A stretch of 64,000 nt of DNA, taken from Massilia rubra. GTDB taxonomy: Bacteria; Pseudomonadota; Gammaproteobacteria; Burkholderiales; Burkholderiaceae_D. Each line of letters opens with the position of its first letter. Position 1 is the stretch's first letter. The stretch is taken from the NCBI RefSeq assembly GCF_011682065.1, contig NZ_VUYU01000013.1, positions 1 to 64,000 on the forward strand, given 5' to 3'. Shown here in pieces: positions 16,789 through 24,724 of the stretch. Position numbers and translations under genes: made by a program. A model generated the notes under the pieces. The model did no database searches. It saw only the letters and a program-made list of their open reading frames with translations, and had not been told where the DNA came from.

Positions 16789-17481
16789 TTATTCGCCCTG
16801 CCAGAAGTCCTTGAAAGTCGCATTCCTGAACTTGATATCGGAGAAGCGGGTGCGGAACTCTTCGCCCATGGGCGATTGCGCCGAGAAGCCGACTTTGACA
16901 GTGGCCGCGCCCGGCAGGCTGAAGGCGCGCACCATGCTCCAGCTGGCACCGTCGGGCGCGGTGTAGAACACGAACATGTCCTTGCGCCGCACGACCTTGA
17001 GGTAAACCTCGCTGCCTTCCCGGGTGCCATGGTGAGCGTCATCGCCCGCGCCCCTGGCCACCGTGGTGGAAATGCCTGGCTTGCCTGTCTTGGCCAGTTC
17101 GAACAGCAGCTTTCCCCAAATCGCCTTGTCGCCGTACACAATCAGCGCTGCGCCGTCGAAGGGTTTGCCGAAGCTGGCCGTGGCTTTGGCGGAAAAGATA
17201 AAGTCGCCGGCGGGCTGGAACAGGACGCGCGGAGTGTTATCGGCCGTCTCGGTGCCGTCGGTATTGGCGTACAGATCGGTGCCTTTTTTGGCCACCAGCA
17301 CCAGCGTTCCGGCTTGCACCTGCGCCGCGCCCGGATCGACGCGCATGTCGAGCGCAAATGGCAGCGTGGCGATCGCCGGCTTGACCTCGCTCGGGATGGG
17401 GGCGCTTGCCTGTGCTTGCAGGGCGAACAGGGCCGCCGCCAAGGCGACTGTAGCAACTACCGATGCCGGACCGCTTTTCAT
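16789..17481 (-). CDS. exported DUF1349 (concanavalin-like) protein
   Basis: A 230-residue exported protein with a signal peptide (ASVVATVALAAALFALQAQA). The mature part is a beta-sandwich of the DUF1349 family, recognisable by 'ATASFGKPFDGAALIVYGDKAIWGKLLFEL' and 'YLKVVRRKDMFVFYTAPDGASWSMVRAFSL'. Family members bind or process carbohydrates, though activity is poorly known. A LacI-type operator lies 60 bp upstream of the ATG at 17481, consistent with control by a sugar-responsive regulator encoded elsewhere. Confidence 0.85.
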   Translation of the reverse strand: MKSGPASVVATVALAAALFALQAQASAPIPSEVKPAIATLPFALDMRVDPGAAQVQAGTLVLVAKKGTDLYANTDGTETADNTPRVLFQPAGDFIFSAKATASFGKPFDGAALIVYGDKAIWGKLLFELAKTGKPGISTTVARGAGDDAHHGTREGSEVYLKVVRRKDMFVFYTAPDGASWSMVRAFSLPGAATVKVGFSAQSPMGEEFRTRFSDIKFRNATFKDFWQGE

Positions 17482-17540
17482 ATCGGGATTCCTGTTGTGG
17501 CGAGGTGGGGCGCGCGCTGGAGTGGCGTGCCAAAAAGAGG

Positions 17541-17556
17541 TTGGAATCGCTTCCAA
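17541..17556. promoter_or_regulatory. LacI-family-type operator
   Basis: TTGGAATCGCTTCCAA: 6-bp perfect arms around a TCGC centre that retains the central CpG step typical of LacI/GalR operators. It lies between the divergent DUF1349 gene (start 17481) and the MerR-family gene (start 17669), closer to the former. No LacI regulator is encoded in the window. Confidence 0.55.
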
Positions 17557-17668
17557 TCACTTTTTCGAAGGTAACATGCTCGCTTCCGCGTTGTCAATAT
17601 GTGCCTTCGACCCCCGTCGGGGCTACACTGCTGCCGTGTTTCTCTCATTCCATCATCGACAGACCAGC

Positions 17669-18094
17669 ATGTATATCAGTGAACTAGGGCGCCGGACCAA
17701 GGCCTCGCCCAAGGCAATCCGGCTTTATGAATCCCTGGGATTATTGGGCAAGGTGGGCCGCAAGGGGACTTACCGGGTCTATTCCGAGCAGAACCTGCAG
17801 CAGGTCCGGCTGATCCGCCAGGTGCAGGCGCTCGGGTTCAAGCTGGCCGAGATGGGGCCGCTGCTGGTCGCGGTGCAGGGTACGCCCGACTGGGCGCAGC
17901 TCCTGGTGGTCGTGGAGCAGCGCCGCGCGCAGGTAGCCGCCGAGGTGGCGCGTTTGCAGGAGCTTGAACGCGCGCTGGGCGCGGTCGGCGCCGAGATCGG
18001 CGCCTGCCTGGCCGCACCGCTGCCGTCGACCCTGGCCGATTGCGTCGACGAGGTCCTTGACTCTGCCCCATGGGACAAGCTGCATACTTCCTGA
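17669..18094 (+). CDS. MerR-family transcriptional regulator
   Basis: A 141-residue regulator. The N-terminal winged helix reads 'YISELGRRTKASPKAIRLYESLGLL' followed by the wing 'GKGTYRVYSEQNLQQVRLIRQVQALGFKLAEM', the MerR DNA-binding signature. The C-terminal coiled dimerisation helix carries 'VVEQRRAQVAAEVARLQELERAL'. Its one cysteine-containing segment is not the metal-binding pattern of MerR, ZntR or CueR, so the inducer is unknown. The reductase gene starts 23 nt after it, so the pair is likely one operon. Confidence 0.85.
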   Translation: MYISELGRRTKASPKAIRLYESLGLLGKVGRKGTYRVYSEQNLQQVRLIRQVQALGFKLAEMGPLLVAVQGTPDWAQLLVVVEQRRAQVAAEVARLQELERALGAVGAEIGACLAAPLPSTLADCVDEVLDSAPWDKLHTS

Positions 18095-18117
18095 AATTCA
18101 TTTTTCAGGAGCATGGC

Positions 18118-18711
18118 ATGGGCGGCAAGACAGGGGCAAAACGGGTTCTGGTGATCGCTGCGCACGCGTCGGATGGCACGTTCGGCAGTGCGCTGGCGCA
18201 GGCGTACGCGCAAGCGGCGGGGCAGGCCGGGCACGAGGTCCGGGTGCTGGCCCTGGACCAGATCGCCTTCGATCCGATCCTGCATCACGGCTACAAGGTG
18301 GTGCAGGAACTGGAGCCCGATCTGAAAAAGGCGCAGGAGTCGATCACGTGGGCCAATCACCTGGTGTTTGCCTTTCCGGTCTGGTGGGGCGGCATTCCCG
18401 CGCTGCTCAAGGGTTTCCTGGACCGGGTCATGCTGCCCGGCTTTGCCTTCAAGTACCAGAAGGGCAAAGCCTTTCCGGCCAAGCTGCTCGGCGGGCGCAG
18501 CGCGCATCTGTTGGTCACGATGGATACGCCGCCGTGGTATTACCGGCTGGTGTACCGCGCGCCGGCGATTCGTCAAATGAAAACGACCACGCTGGAGTTT
18601 TGCGGCATTACGCCGGTAACAACCCTCCACTGCGGCCCGATTCTCGATTCCACGCCGGAAAAACGCAGCGCCTGGCTGGACCAGGCACGCGCCATGGCCG
18701 GCACCATTTAA
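18118..18711 (+). CDS. flavodoxin-fold NAD(P)H oxidoreductase
   Basis: A 197-residue protein of the NQO1/MdaB/KefF flavodoxin-fold family, reducing quinones or similar with FMN/FAD and NAD(P)H. It shows the N-terminal strand and flavin phosphate loop 'VLVIAAHASDGTFGSALAQAY', the isoalloxazine loop 'HLVFAFPVWWGGIPALLKGFLDRVMLPGFAF' and 'TMDTPPWYY'. ATG 18118 follows CAGGAG. It sits downstream of a MerR regulator, so it may be induced by electrophilic or redox stress. It overlaps the convergent next gene by 4 bp. Confidence 0.88.
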   Translation: MGGKTGAKRVLVIAAHASDGTFGSALAQAYAQAAGQAGHEVRVLALDQIAFDPILHHGYKVVQELEPDLKKAQESITWANHLVFAFPVWWGGIPALLKGFLDRVMLPGFAFKYQKGKAFPAKLLGGRSAHLLVTMDTPPWYYRLVYRAPAIRQMKTTTLEFCGITPVTTLHCGPILDSTPEKRSAWLDQARAMAGTI

Positions 18712-19247
18712 GCGCGCCGTTTTCCCTGCTTGCCGCTGGCAAAATACAGCGCCAGCCCGGCCAGCGCGGCCGGCAGCCATACCCACAGCAGCTCGGAGAC
18801 GATCACCACGATGCCGCGCCCGCTGAGGAAGGTCTTGATGGTCAGCGGGCTGACCCGGATCACGCGCACCGGGAAGAACAGGCGCGCGTCCGACACCGGC
18901 CAGGCCAGCGCCACGCCCAGCCCGCCGGTGGTGAACATGTCGAGCAGGCCGTGCGAGACGGCGCTGGCGGCGATGAACAAAAAGGCGGCAAGGCGCGACG
19001 CACGCAACTGTCGCGCACACGCCGCCGCCAGCAATCCCAGCACAATGGCGAACGCCAGCGAATGCGATGCGCCCCGGTGGCCGAGTTCGTTCGCGTAGGG
19101 AACGCCCAGGTGCAAACCGGCGACGTCGAAATCCGGCACGATCGATGCCAGCACGCCGGCCGCCAGCAAGCGGCCCGGAATAATGCGCGATCCGAGCGCC
19201 AGGCCGATAGCGAGGGGAACGGCGGGGTGCGAAAAAATGGTCGGCAT
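18708..19247 (-). CDS. YdjM/DUF457-like membrane-bound metal-dependent hydrolase
   Basis: A 179-residue inner-membrane protein with about four hydrophobic helices. The opening 'MPTIFSHPAVPLAIGLALG' and the histidine/aspartate clusters 'ASIVPDFD', 'LGHRGASHSLAFA' and 'SHGLLDMFTTGG' are the metal-ligand motifs of this family (predicted phospholipase-like hydrolase; E. coli YdjM is LexA-controlled). No LexA box is evident here. Confidence 0.85.
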   Translation of the reverse strand: MPTIFSHPAVPLAIGLALGSRIIPGRLLAAGVLASIVPDFDVAGLHLGVPYANELGHRGASHSLAFAIVLGLLAAACARQLRASRLAAFLFIAASAVSHGLLDMFTTGGLGVALAWPVSDARLFFPVRVIRVSPLTIKTFLSGRGIVVIVSELLWVWLPAALAGLALYFASGKQGKRRA

Positions 19248-19830
19248 GGGAATAATCGGGTGGGCTGTCGATATTGACGGGCGAGATGATAACGCGGCGC
19301 CGTGTTATCGGTAGTAGTTATCAGATAAATCTTTATGGCAATTTGTTATCGCTTTTGCGATATACTTCGATGGCGTTGCCATGGCGGGGAAGCCACCGGA
19401 TAAAGCAGCGGTCCTGGCTCGTGAGCCCAGGCTGGCGCGACGGCGTTACCGTTCGCGTACCGCGTTATCCGGCCTTTCTCAGGTTCGATTCCTGATTACG
19501 CAGCCGGTAGTTTTTTCCGGACTCACCATCCGGTTCGTGCAACACTTATGCATCATCCCTCAGGCGGCCAATTTCCGGTTGTTGCGCCGCGCGGCGTCAA
19601 TCCATCGGCGCCGCATTGCGCAACGACAGCGTGCCCCGGCTTTGCATGGCAGTCACTCGGCGCCGGCCCTGCGTTTCAAACCGACGTATCAACGGTTATC
19701 CCGATCATCCTGCGCCTTGGGCTGGTCTGCATGACCCTGCGTACCCGGCCCGATTCGGCAGCGCCATCCCGATACCGCCGTCCGCCCGGTTGCGTGGAAG
19801 GCTGCCGCGAGGGTTTTATCGAGATACTCC
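19248..19830. other. intergenic region with structured elements, no gene
   Basis: A 583-nt gap between divergent genes. The first part is AT-rich. It contains a perfect 6-bp hairpin TATCGC-TTTT-GCGATA (19347-19362), then GC-rich inverted repeats (for example CCTGGCTC / GAGCCCAGG around 19412-19431), and at 19479-19495 a sequence that folds exactly like a tRNA T-arm. No complete RNA gene or convincing protein could be built. The final 200 nt upstream of the SPFH gene hold only frames without protein-like composition. Confidence 0.4.
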
Positions 19831-21360
19831 ATGTTCCAGCGAAAATTGATAGAAGAACGGCAGGTCGGCCTGCTCTCCACGCCAAAAGGATTCGACAAGA
19901 TCCTCGGCGCGGGCAGCTACTTCCTGCCGTCCTCGAAAACCCTGCAGGTGCTCAGCTTGTCGGATTTTCCCGCGAACGTGCCCAACCTGGAATGGCTGGT
20001 CAACATGCATGGCGCCACCTTGGCCGCCCACCTCGATATCGTGCGCACCGGCGTCGATGAAGTGGCGCTGGTGATCAGCGGACAAACCCAGCATGTGGTG
20101 CCGCCCAATTCGCTGCAAGCGTTCTGGAAAAACGGCCTGCCGATCGAGGTCTTGCGCGCCAGGGCCGGCAGCGACCTGAAGGTGCCGGCCGACTGGCTGG
20201 CGCGCCTGCCGATCGGGGTATCCATGGCGTGTATTAAACAGGTCGCGATTCCGGCGGCGTCGTTCGGCATGCTGTTCGTCGACGACATGTTCGCCGACTT
20301 CCTGGCGCCGGGGCGCCATGCGTACTTTGACGTGCTGCCTAAAACCAAGCTGGTGACGTCGCTGCAAGCGCAGGTGCTCGAAGCGAAAGACGTGGTCAGG
20401 TCGATTTTGGGCAGCGGCCATGCGGCTATCGGCGAGCACCTGTTTTCGGTTGAAACCGGCGGCAAGCAGCTGGCGCTCTGGTGGGACAAAAACCAGCTGG
20501 TGCATGTGTCGGGGCCGGCCAGGCAGGCGCTGGCCAGCCGGCAGTTGCGCGCCGAATCGATCGAACTCGATGGCGCGCCCTTGCCGGTGCCGGCCCATAT
20601 CGTCGCGGCCATGCGCGGCAATGCGGCGGTCGCGGCCTTGCTGCAGCCGTACCTGACGACGTGCGAGGTGCCATCGCAGCATGTCGGCATGTTCCATGTG
20701 GACGGCGTGTTCGAGGCGACCTTGAAACCCGGTTTTTATGCGTACTGGCATGGCGGCAAGCGCCTGGCCATGACGGCCATCGATACGCGACTGATCGTGA
20801 TCGAAGTCACCGGGCAGGAAATGCTTACGCAAGACAAGGTGCAATTGCGCGTGAATGTCACGGCGGGCTACCAGATTACCGATGCGCAGCTGGTTACGTC
20901 CAAGCTGAACGACTACAAGGATTTCATCTACAAGGAAATCCAGTTCGCCCTGCGCGCCGCCATTGGCAGCCGCACCCTGGACGGTTTGCTCGAGAATAAG
21001 AACGACACCGACGAGCAGATTCTCGGCTACATGCAGAAAAAGGCCGCCGTGCTGGGCATCGCGATGATCTCGCTCGGCATCAAGGACTCGATACTGCCGG
21101 GTGAAATCAAGGCGATCCTGGGCAAAGTCGTGGAAGCGGAAAAGGCGGCGCAGGCCAATGTGATCCGGCGCCGCGAAGAAACCGCGGCGACCCGTTCGCT
21201 GATGAACACGGCCAAAGTCATGGAAGACAATCCGGTGGCGCTGCGCCTGAAAGAACTCGAAACCCTCGAAAAGATTACCGAGAAAATCGAGCATCTGAAT
21301 GTGTACGGCGGGCTGGAAGGCTTGCTCAAGCAGTTGGCGCCGTTGAAGGGCGGCGCTTAA
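19831..21360 (+). CDS. SPFH/band-7 (slipin-like) protein with repeated N-terminal modules
   Basis: A 509-residue protein with no signal peptide or N-terminal membrane helix. The SPFH core lies at about residues 300-440 ('RLIVIEVTGQEMLTQDKVQLRVNVTAGYQITD', then 'ALRAAIGSRTLDGLLENKNDTDEQI', 'LGIAMISLGIKDSILPGEIKAIL'). A motif of pattern G-(L/M)-(hydrophobic)-(V)-(D)-x-x-F-x-x-x-L-x-P-G-x-x-(A)-Y occurs near residues 13-32, 144-168 and 287-312, so the N-terminal half looks like degenerate copies of the module that leads into an SPFH domain. The C-terminal 70 residues are helical and charged. SPFH proteins form membrane-associated rings; here membrane attachment is not obvious. Confidence 0.8.
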   Translation: MFQRKLIEERQVGLLSTPKGFDKILGAGSYFLPSSKTLQVLSLSDFPANVPNLEWLVNMHGATLAAHLDIVRTGVDEVALVISGQTQHVVPPNSLQAFWKNGLPIEVLRARAGSDLKVPADWLARLPIGVSMACIKQVAIPAASFGMLFVDDMFADFLAPGRHAYFDVLPKTKLVTSLQAQVLEAKDVVRSILGSGHAAIGEHLFSVETGGKQLALWWDKNQLVHVSGPARQALASRQLRAESIELDGAPLPVPAHIVAAMRGNAAVAALLQPYLTTCEVPSQHVGMFHVDGVFEATLKPGFYAYWHGGKRLAMTAIDTRLIVIEVTGQEMLTQDKVQLRVNVTAGYQITDAQLVTSKLNDYKDFIYKEIQFALRAAIGSRTLDGLLENKNDTDEQILGYMQKKAAVLGIAMISLGIKDSILPGEIKAILGKVVEAEKAAQANVIRRREETAATRSLMNTAKVMEDNPVALRLKELETLEKITEKIEHLNVYGGLEGLLKQLAPLKGGA

Positions 21361-21376
21361 GCGGACATCCGCAGCC

Positions 21377-22165
21377 TCAGCGGGTGACTTTTTTCATGTC
21401 CAGTTCAATCCAGGTGGGCGCGTGGTCGCTCGGCTTGTCGCGCCCGCGCACGTCGCGGTCGACATTGGCGGCCGTGAGCGCGCCGGCCAGCATGGGGCTG
21501 AGCAGCAGATGGTCGATGCGCAGGCCGGCGTCGCGCCCATACGCATCGCGGAAATAATCCCAGAACGTGAAAATGCGCTCGTCCGGGTGCATGCTGCGCA
21601 GCGCGTCGGTCCAGCCCTGCGCCACCAGGCGCTGGAAGGCTTCCCGCGTTTCGGGGCGGAACAGGGCGTCGGTAACCCAGCGCTCGGGTTTATAGACGTC
21701 CAGCTCGGTCGGGATGGCGTTGAAGTCGCCGGCCAGCACCACCGGCGCGCCGCTGGCCAGCAGCCCTTCGGCGTGGGTGATCAGGCGTTCGAACCAGGCC
21801 AGCTTGTAATCGAACTTGGGGCCGGGGCAGGGGTTGCCGTTGGGAAGATACAGGCAGGCCACCAGCACGCCGTCGATGGCCGCTTCGAGGTAGCGGCTTT
21901 GCTCGTCGGCGTCGTCGCCCGGCAAGCCGCGCCGCACTTCCACCGGTGCCGTGCCGCGCGCCAGGATCGCCACCCCGTTCCAGCTTTTCTGGCCGATCCA
22001 CAGCGCCTGGTAGCCGGCCTCGTTGAGGGCCGCTTCGGGGAACCTTTCTTGCGGCGCCTTGAGTTCCTGCAGGCAGGCGACGTCCGGTTGGGTTTCTTCC
22101 AGCCATTCCAGCAGGGCGGGTAAGCGGCTGCCGATGCCGTTGATGTTGTAGGTGGCGATGCGCAT
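21377..22165 (-). CDS. xth: exodeoxyribonuclease III (AP endonuclease)
   Basis: A 262-residue member of the exonuclease III/APE family, cleaving abasic sites and 3' blocked ends in base-excision repair. All catalytic motifs are seen: 'TYNINGIGSR', the metal-binding Glu in 'CLQELKAP', 'WNGVAIL', 'VLAGDFNAIPTELDVY', 'FTFWDYF', 'LRIDHLLLSP' and the catalytic 'PSDHAP'. Length fits XthA. It is convergent with the SPFH gene (16-nt gap). Confidence 0.93.
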   Translation of the reverse strand: MRIATYNINGIGSRLPALLEWLEETQPDVACLQELKAPQERFPEAALNEAGYQALWIGQKSWNGVAILARGTAPVEVRRGLPGDDADEQSRYLEAAIDGVLVACLYLPNGNPCPGPKFDYKLAWFERLITHAEGLLASGAPVVLAGDFNAIPTELDVYKPERWVTDALFRPETREAFQRLVAQGWTDALRSMHPDERIFTFWDYFRDAYGRDAGLRIDHLLLSPMLAGALTAANVDRDVRGRDKPSDHAPTWIELDMKKVTR

Positions 22166-22374
22166 GGGAGGTCCGGGTCAAGTCAATGTCATGCTATTTT
22201 GAACGCAGATGCGCATCGTGCGCCGCACGTTAGTGGCCTGGCCTGAATTCGTCGGGCGGCAAACAAGGTCGTGGTTGAGGATTGCTTTTAGGAATGAATG
22301 GTTTCGGATAGAATTGCCTGTTCCGGCGTACTTACGCGCGCGCAATCCCGAGGTACGCTGTTGTTCAATTTCCC

Positions 22375-23952
22375 ATGACTTTACGCTGGCACAGTACGCC
22401 CCTGGCGCGCACGGTTCTCGTCGGCCTGATCGTCGCCGGCACCTGCCTGCGGCTGGACTGGCTCGCCACGCAGTCGTTCCACGCGCGCGAGCGCGCCCGC
22501 GTGGCCGAACAGGTCGCCGCGCTGCGCTCGATGCTGGAACAGCGGCTGCACCTGCACCTGGCCCCGCTGGCGGCGGGCGCGGCCGTGGTGCAGCTGAAAC
22601 CGGACCTGACGCAAGCCCAGTTCCAGCGCCTCGGCCAGGGCCTGCTCAAGGACGCGCCCGCCGTGCGCACGCTGGCCTTGTCGCCGAATGCGGTGGTGCG
22701 CCACGTGTTTCCGCCCGATCAAGCTGCTCATCTGCACACGATGCCGACCCTGGCCGAGGTCGAGCAAAGCGCGCGCGACGGCACGGTGCGCCTGGCCGGG
22801 CCGATGCAACTGGGCGATGGCGGCCTGGGCATGGTGGCGCGGCGCCCGGTCTACCTCGACCCGGACAGCCGGCTGCAGTTCTGGGGCTTTGTCAGCGCCG
22901 TCATCGATTACGACCGCTTCATGGCACTGGCCAAACCGCTGCTGGCCGCGCCCGACATCGCTTTCGCACTGCGCCATGTCAGCCCGGGTGGTGCGCCGCG
23001 CGCCGTTTTCCAGGGCGCGCCGGCGACCTTCGACGCGCTGTCGGAAACGGCGCTGATCGCCACGCCCGACGGCTTTTGGCAGGTCGGCGCGCGTCCGCAA
23101 GGCGGCTGGGAGCAGCCGCGCCCGTATTCCCTGCCGCTGCGCCTGCTGATGCTGGCCGTGCTGCTGGTGACCGGCGCCGCTACCTGGGTGTTGCGCGCCC
23201 GTGGCCTGCGCAACAAGATGCTGCTGCGCGAGCTGGAAGCGGGCGAGGCAGCCCGGGTGCAGTGGGTGGCCGATACCTCGCACGAATTGCGCACCCCCAT
23301 CACGATCCTGGCGACCCATCTGGACGCCATGCAGGACGGCATCATCGCCCCGACTCCCGACAGGCTGGCGGTCTTGTCCGACACGGTCCGGGAGATGGAG
23401 CGGCTGGTAAGCGACCTGCACGTACTGGCGCGCGCCGATGCCGGCGCCCAGGCCTTGCTGTGCCAGCAGGTCGATGTGGCCGCGCTGTGCGGCGAGGTGG
23501 CGGCCGCCTTTGCGCCGCGCCTTGCCAGCCATCCCTTGCACTATCGCCTGATCGATGAACTGGCGCCCGGCTGCCTGGTCCAGGGCGACCGCCAGCGCCT
23601 CGGCCAGGTGCTGACCAATCTGATCGGCAATTCGCTGCGCTACACCGACGCCGGCGGTGCCTTGCACCTGACGCTGGCGCTGGCCGGCCCGCACATCGTC
23701 ATCCGGGTCGAGGATTCCGCACCGGGCGTGCCCGATGCCGCGCTGGCGCGCCTGTTCGAGCGGTTTTACCGGGTCGACGAGTCGCGCAGCCGGGCCAGCG
23801 GCGGTTCCGGGCTGGGCCTGGCGATCTGCGAGGCCATCGTCGCCGGCCACGGAGGGCGCATGCAGGCCGGGCATTCGCCGCTGGGCGGCTTGCGTATCGA
23901 TATTTTTCTGCCGGCCCATGCGCCGCACGCCCACCACGGAGATTGCCCATGA
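22375..23952 (+). CDS. membrane sensor histidine kinase
   Basis: A 525-residue sensor kinase. TM1 is at about residues 12-30, a periplasmic sensor of about 220 residues follows (possibly CHASE-like), and TM2 at about 257-275. The HisKA box 'VADTSHELRTPITIL' places the phospho-histidine near residue 303. The ATPase domain follows with the N-box 'QVLTNLIGNSLRYTDAGG', the G1 region 'VEDSAPGVPD', the F-box 'LFERFYRVDESRSR' and G2 'GGSGLGLAICEAIV'. It most resembles BaeS-type kinases. ATGA overlap with the following response-regulator gene shows translational coupling, but that partner is frameshifted. Confidence 0.9.
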   Translation: MTLRWHSTPLARTVLVGLIVAGTCLRLDWLATQSFHARERARVAEQVAALRSMLEQRLHLHLAPLAAGAAVVQLKPDLTQAQFQRLGQGLLKDAPAVRTLALSPNAVVRHVFPPDQAAHLHTMPTLAEVEQSARDGTVRLAGPMQLGDGGLGMVARRPVYLDPDSRLQFWGFVSAVIDYDRFMALAKPLLAAPDIAFALRHVSPGGAPRAVFQGAPATFDALSETALIATPDGFWQVGARPQGGWEQPRPYSLPLRLLMLAVLLVTGAATWVLRARGLRNKMLLRELEAGEAARVQWVADTSHELRTPITILATHLDAMQDGIIAPTPDRLAVLSDTVREMERLVSDLHVLARADAGAQALLCQQVDVAALCGEVAAAFAPRLASHPLHYRLIDELAPGCLVQGDRQRLGQVLTNLIGNSLRYTDAGGALHLTLALAGPHIVIRVEDSAPGVPDAALARLFERFYRVDESRSRASGGSGLGLAICEAIVAGHGGRMQAGHSPLGGLRIDIFLPAHAPHAHHGDCP

Positions 23953-24636
23953 CATCGCCCCTCGTTTTGCTGGTCGAGGATGAACCGCGCATTGCCGAGA
24001 TTCAGCTTGCTTACTTGCAGCAGGCCGGCATGCGCACCCACCACTTGCTGCGCGGCGATGAAGTGGTCGAGTGGGTGCGCGCCAAGCTGCCCGACCTGGT
24101 TTTGCTCGACCTCATGCTGCCCGGCCTGGACGGGACCGCCGTGTGCAGCCAGCTGCGCACGTTTACGGACGTGCCGGTGATCATGGTCACCGCGCGGGTG
24201 GAAGAAATCGACCGCCTGCTCGGCTTCGACGTGGGCGCCGACGACTATCTGTGCAAACCGTTCAGCCCGCGTGAACTGGTGGCGCGCGCAGGTATGCCTG
24301 CGCCGGCGCGGGAAAGCGGCGGCCGGGCCGCGCACGCCGACCAGCGCGCTGTCGATCGACGAGGAGCGCCAGTGCGCCACCTGGAACGGGGCGCGGCTGG
24401 AACTGACGGCGCAGCAATTTCGCCTGCTGAACGTGATGGCGCGCCAGCCCGGACGTATTTTTTCGCGCGCGCAGTTGCTGGAGCTGGCCTTCGAGGCCGG
24501 CAGCGAACGTTTCGACCGCGCCATCGACAGCCAGATCAAGAACTTGCGCAAGAAACTCTCGCAGCAAGTGGTGGACCAGGAATTGATTCATTCCGTCTAC
24601 GGCGTTGGCTACCGTTTCGAATGCCAGCCGGCATGA
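23949..24636 (+). pseudogene. OmpR/BaeR-type response regulator, frameshifted
   Basis: The receiver domain is intact: 'VLLVEDEPRIAEIQ', phospho-acceptor in 'LVLLDLMLPGLDG', 'MVTARVEEIDRL', 'GADDYLCKPFSPRELVAR'. After codon VAR (to 24287) the reading frame changes. The winged-helix output domain ('LELTAQQFRLLNVMARQPGRIFSRAQLLEL...IDSQIKNLRKKL...HSVYGVGYRF') continues in the frame starting at CAG 24289. Adding two bases near 24288 restores the family sequence V-A-R-V-x-x-x-L-R-R. As written, the gene makes only a receiver with a wrong tail. It could be a true mutation or a sequencing error in the GCGCGCGCA stretch. Confidence 0.85.
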
Positions 24637-24724
24637 TGAATCTTGCCCGGACGCCATAATTGCGCCACATTTGCTCGTCAATATGCAGGCTCGGAAGACA
24701 GCCATCATGCATTTGGGAGAGAAA

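Noticed and set aside
19369-19503. A complete tRNA (for example selC-like) ending with the T-arm at 19479-19495.
   Set aside because: No 5' acceptor complement to TTACGCA at tRNA distance and no CCA or anticodon arm.
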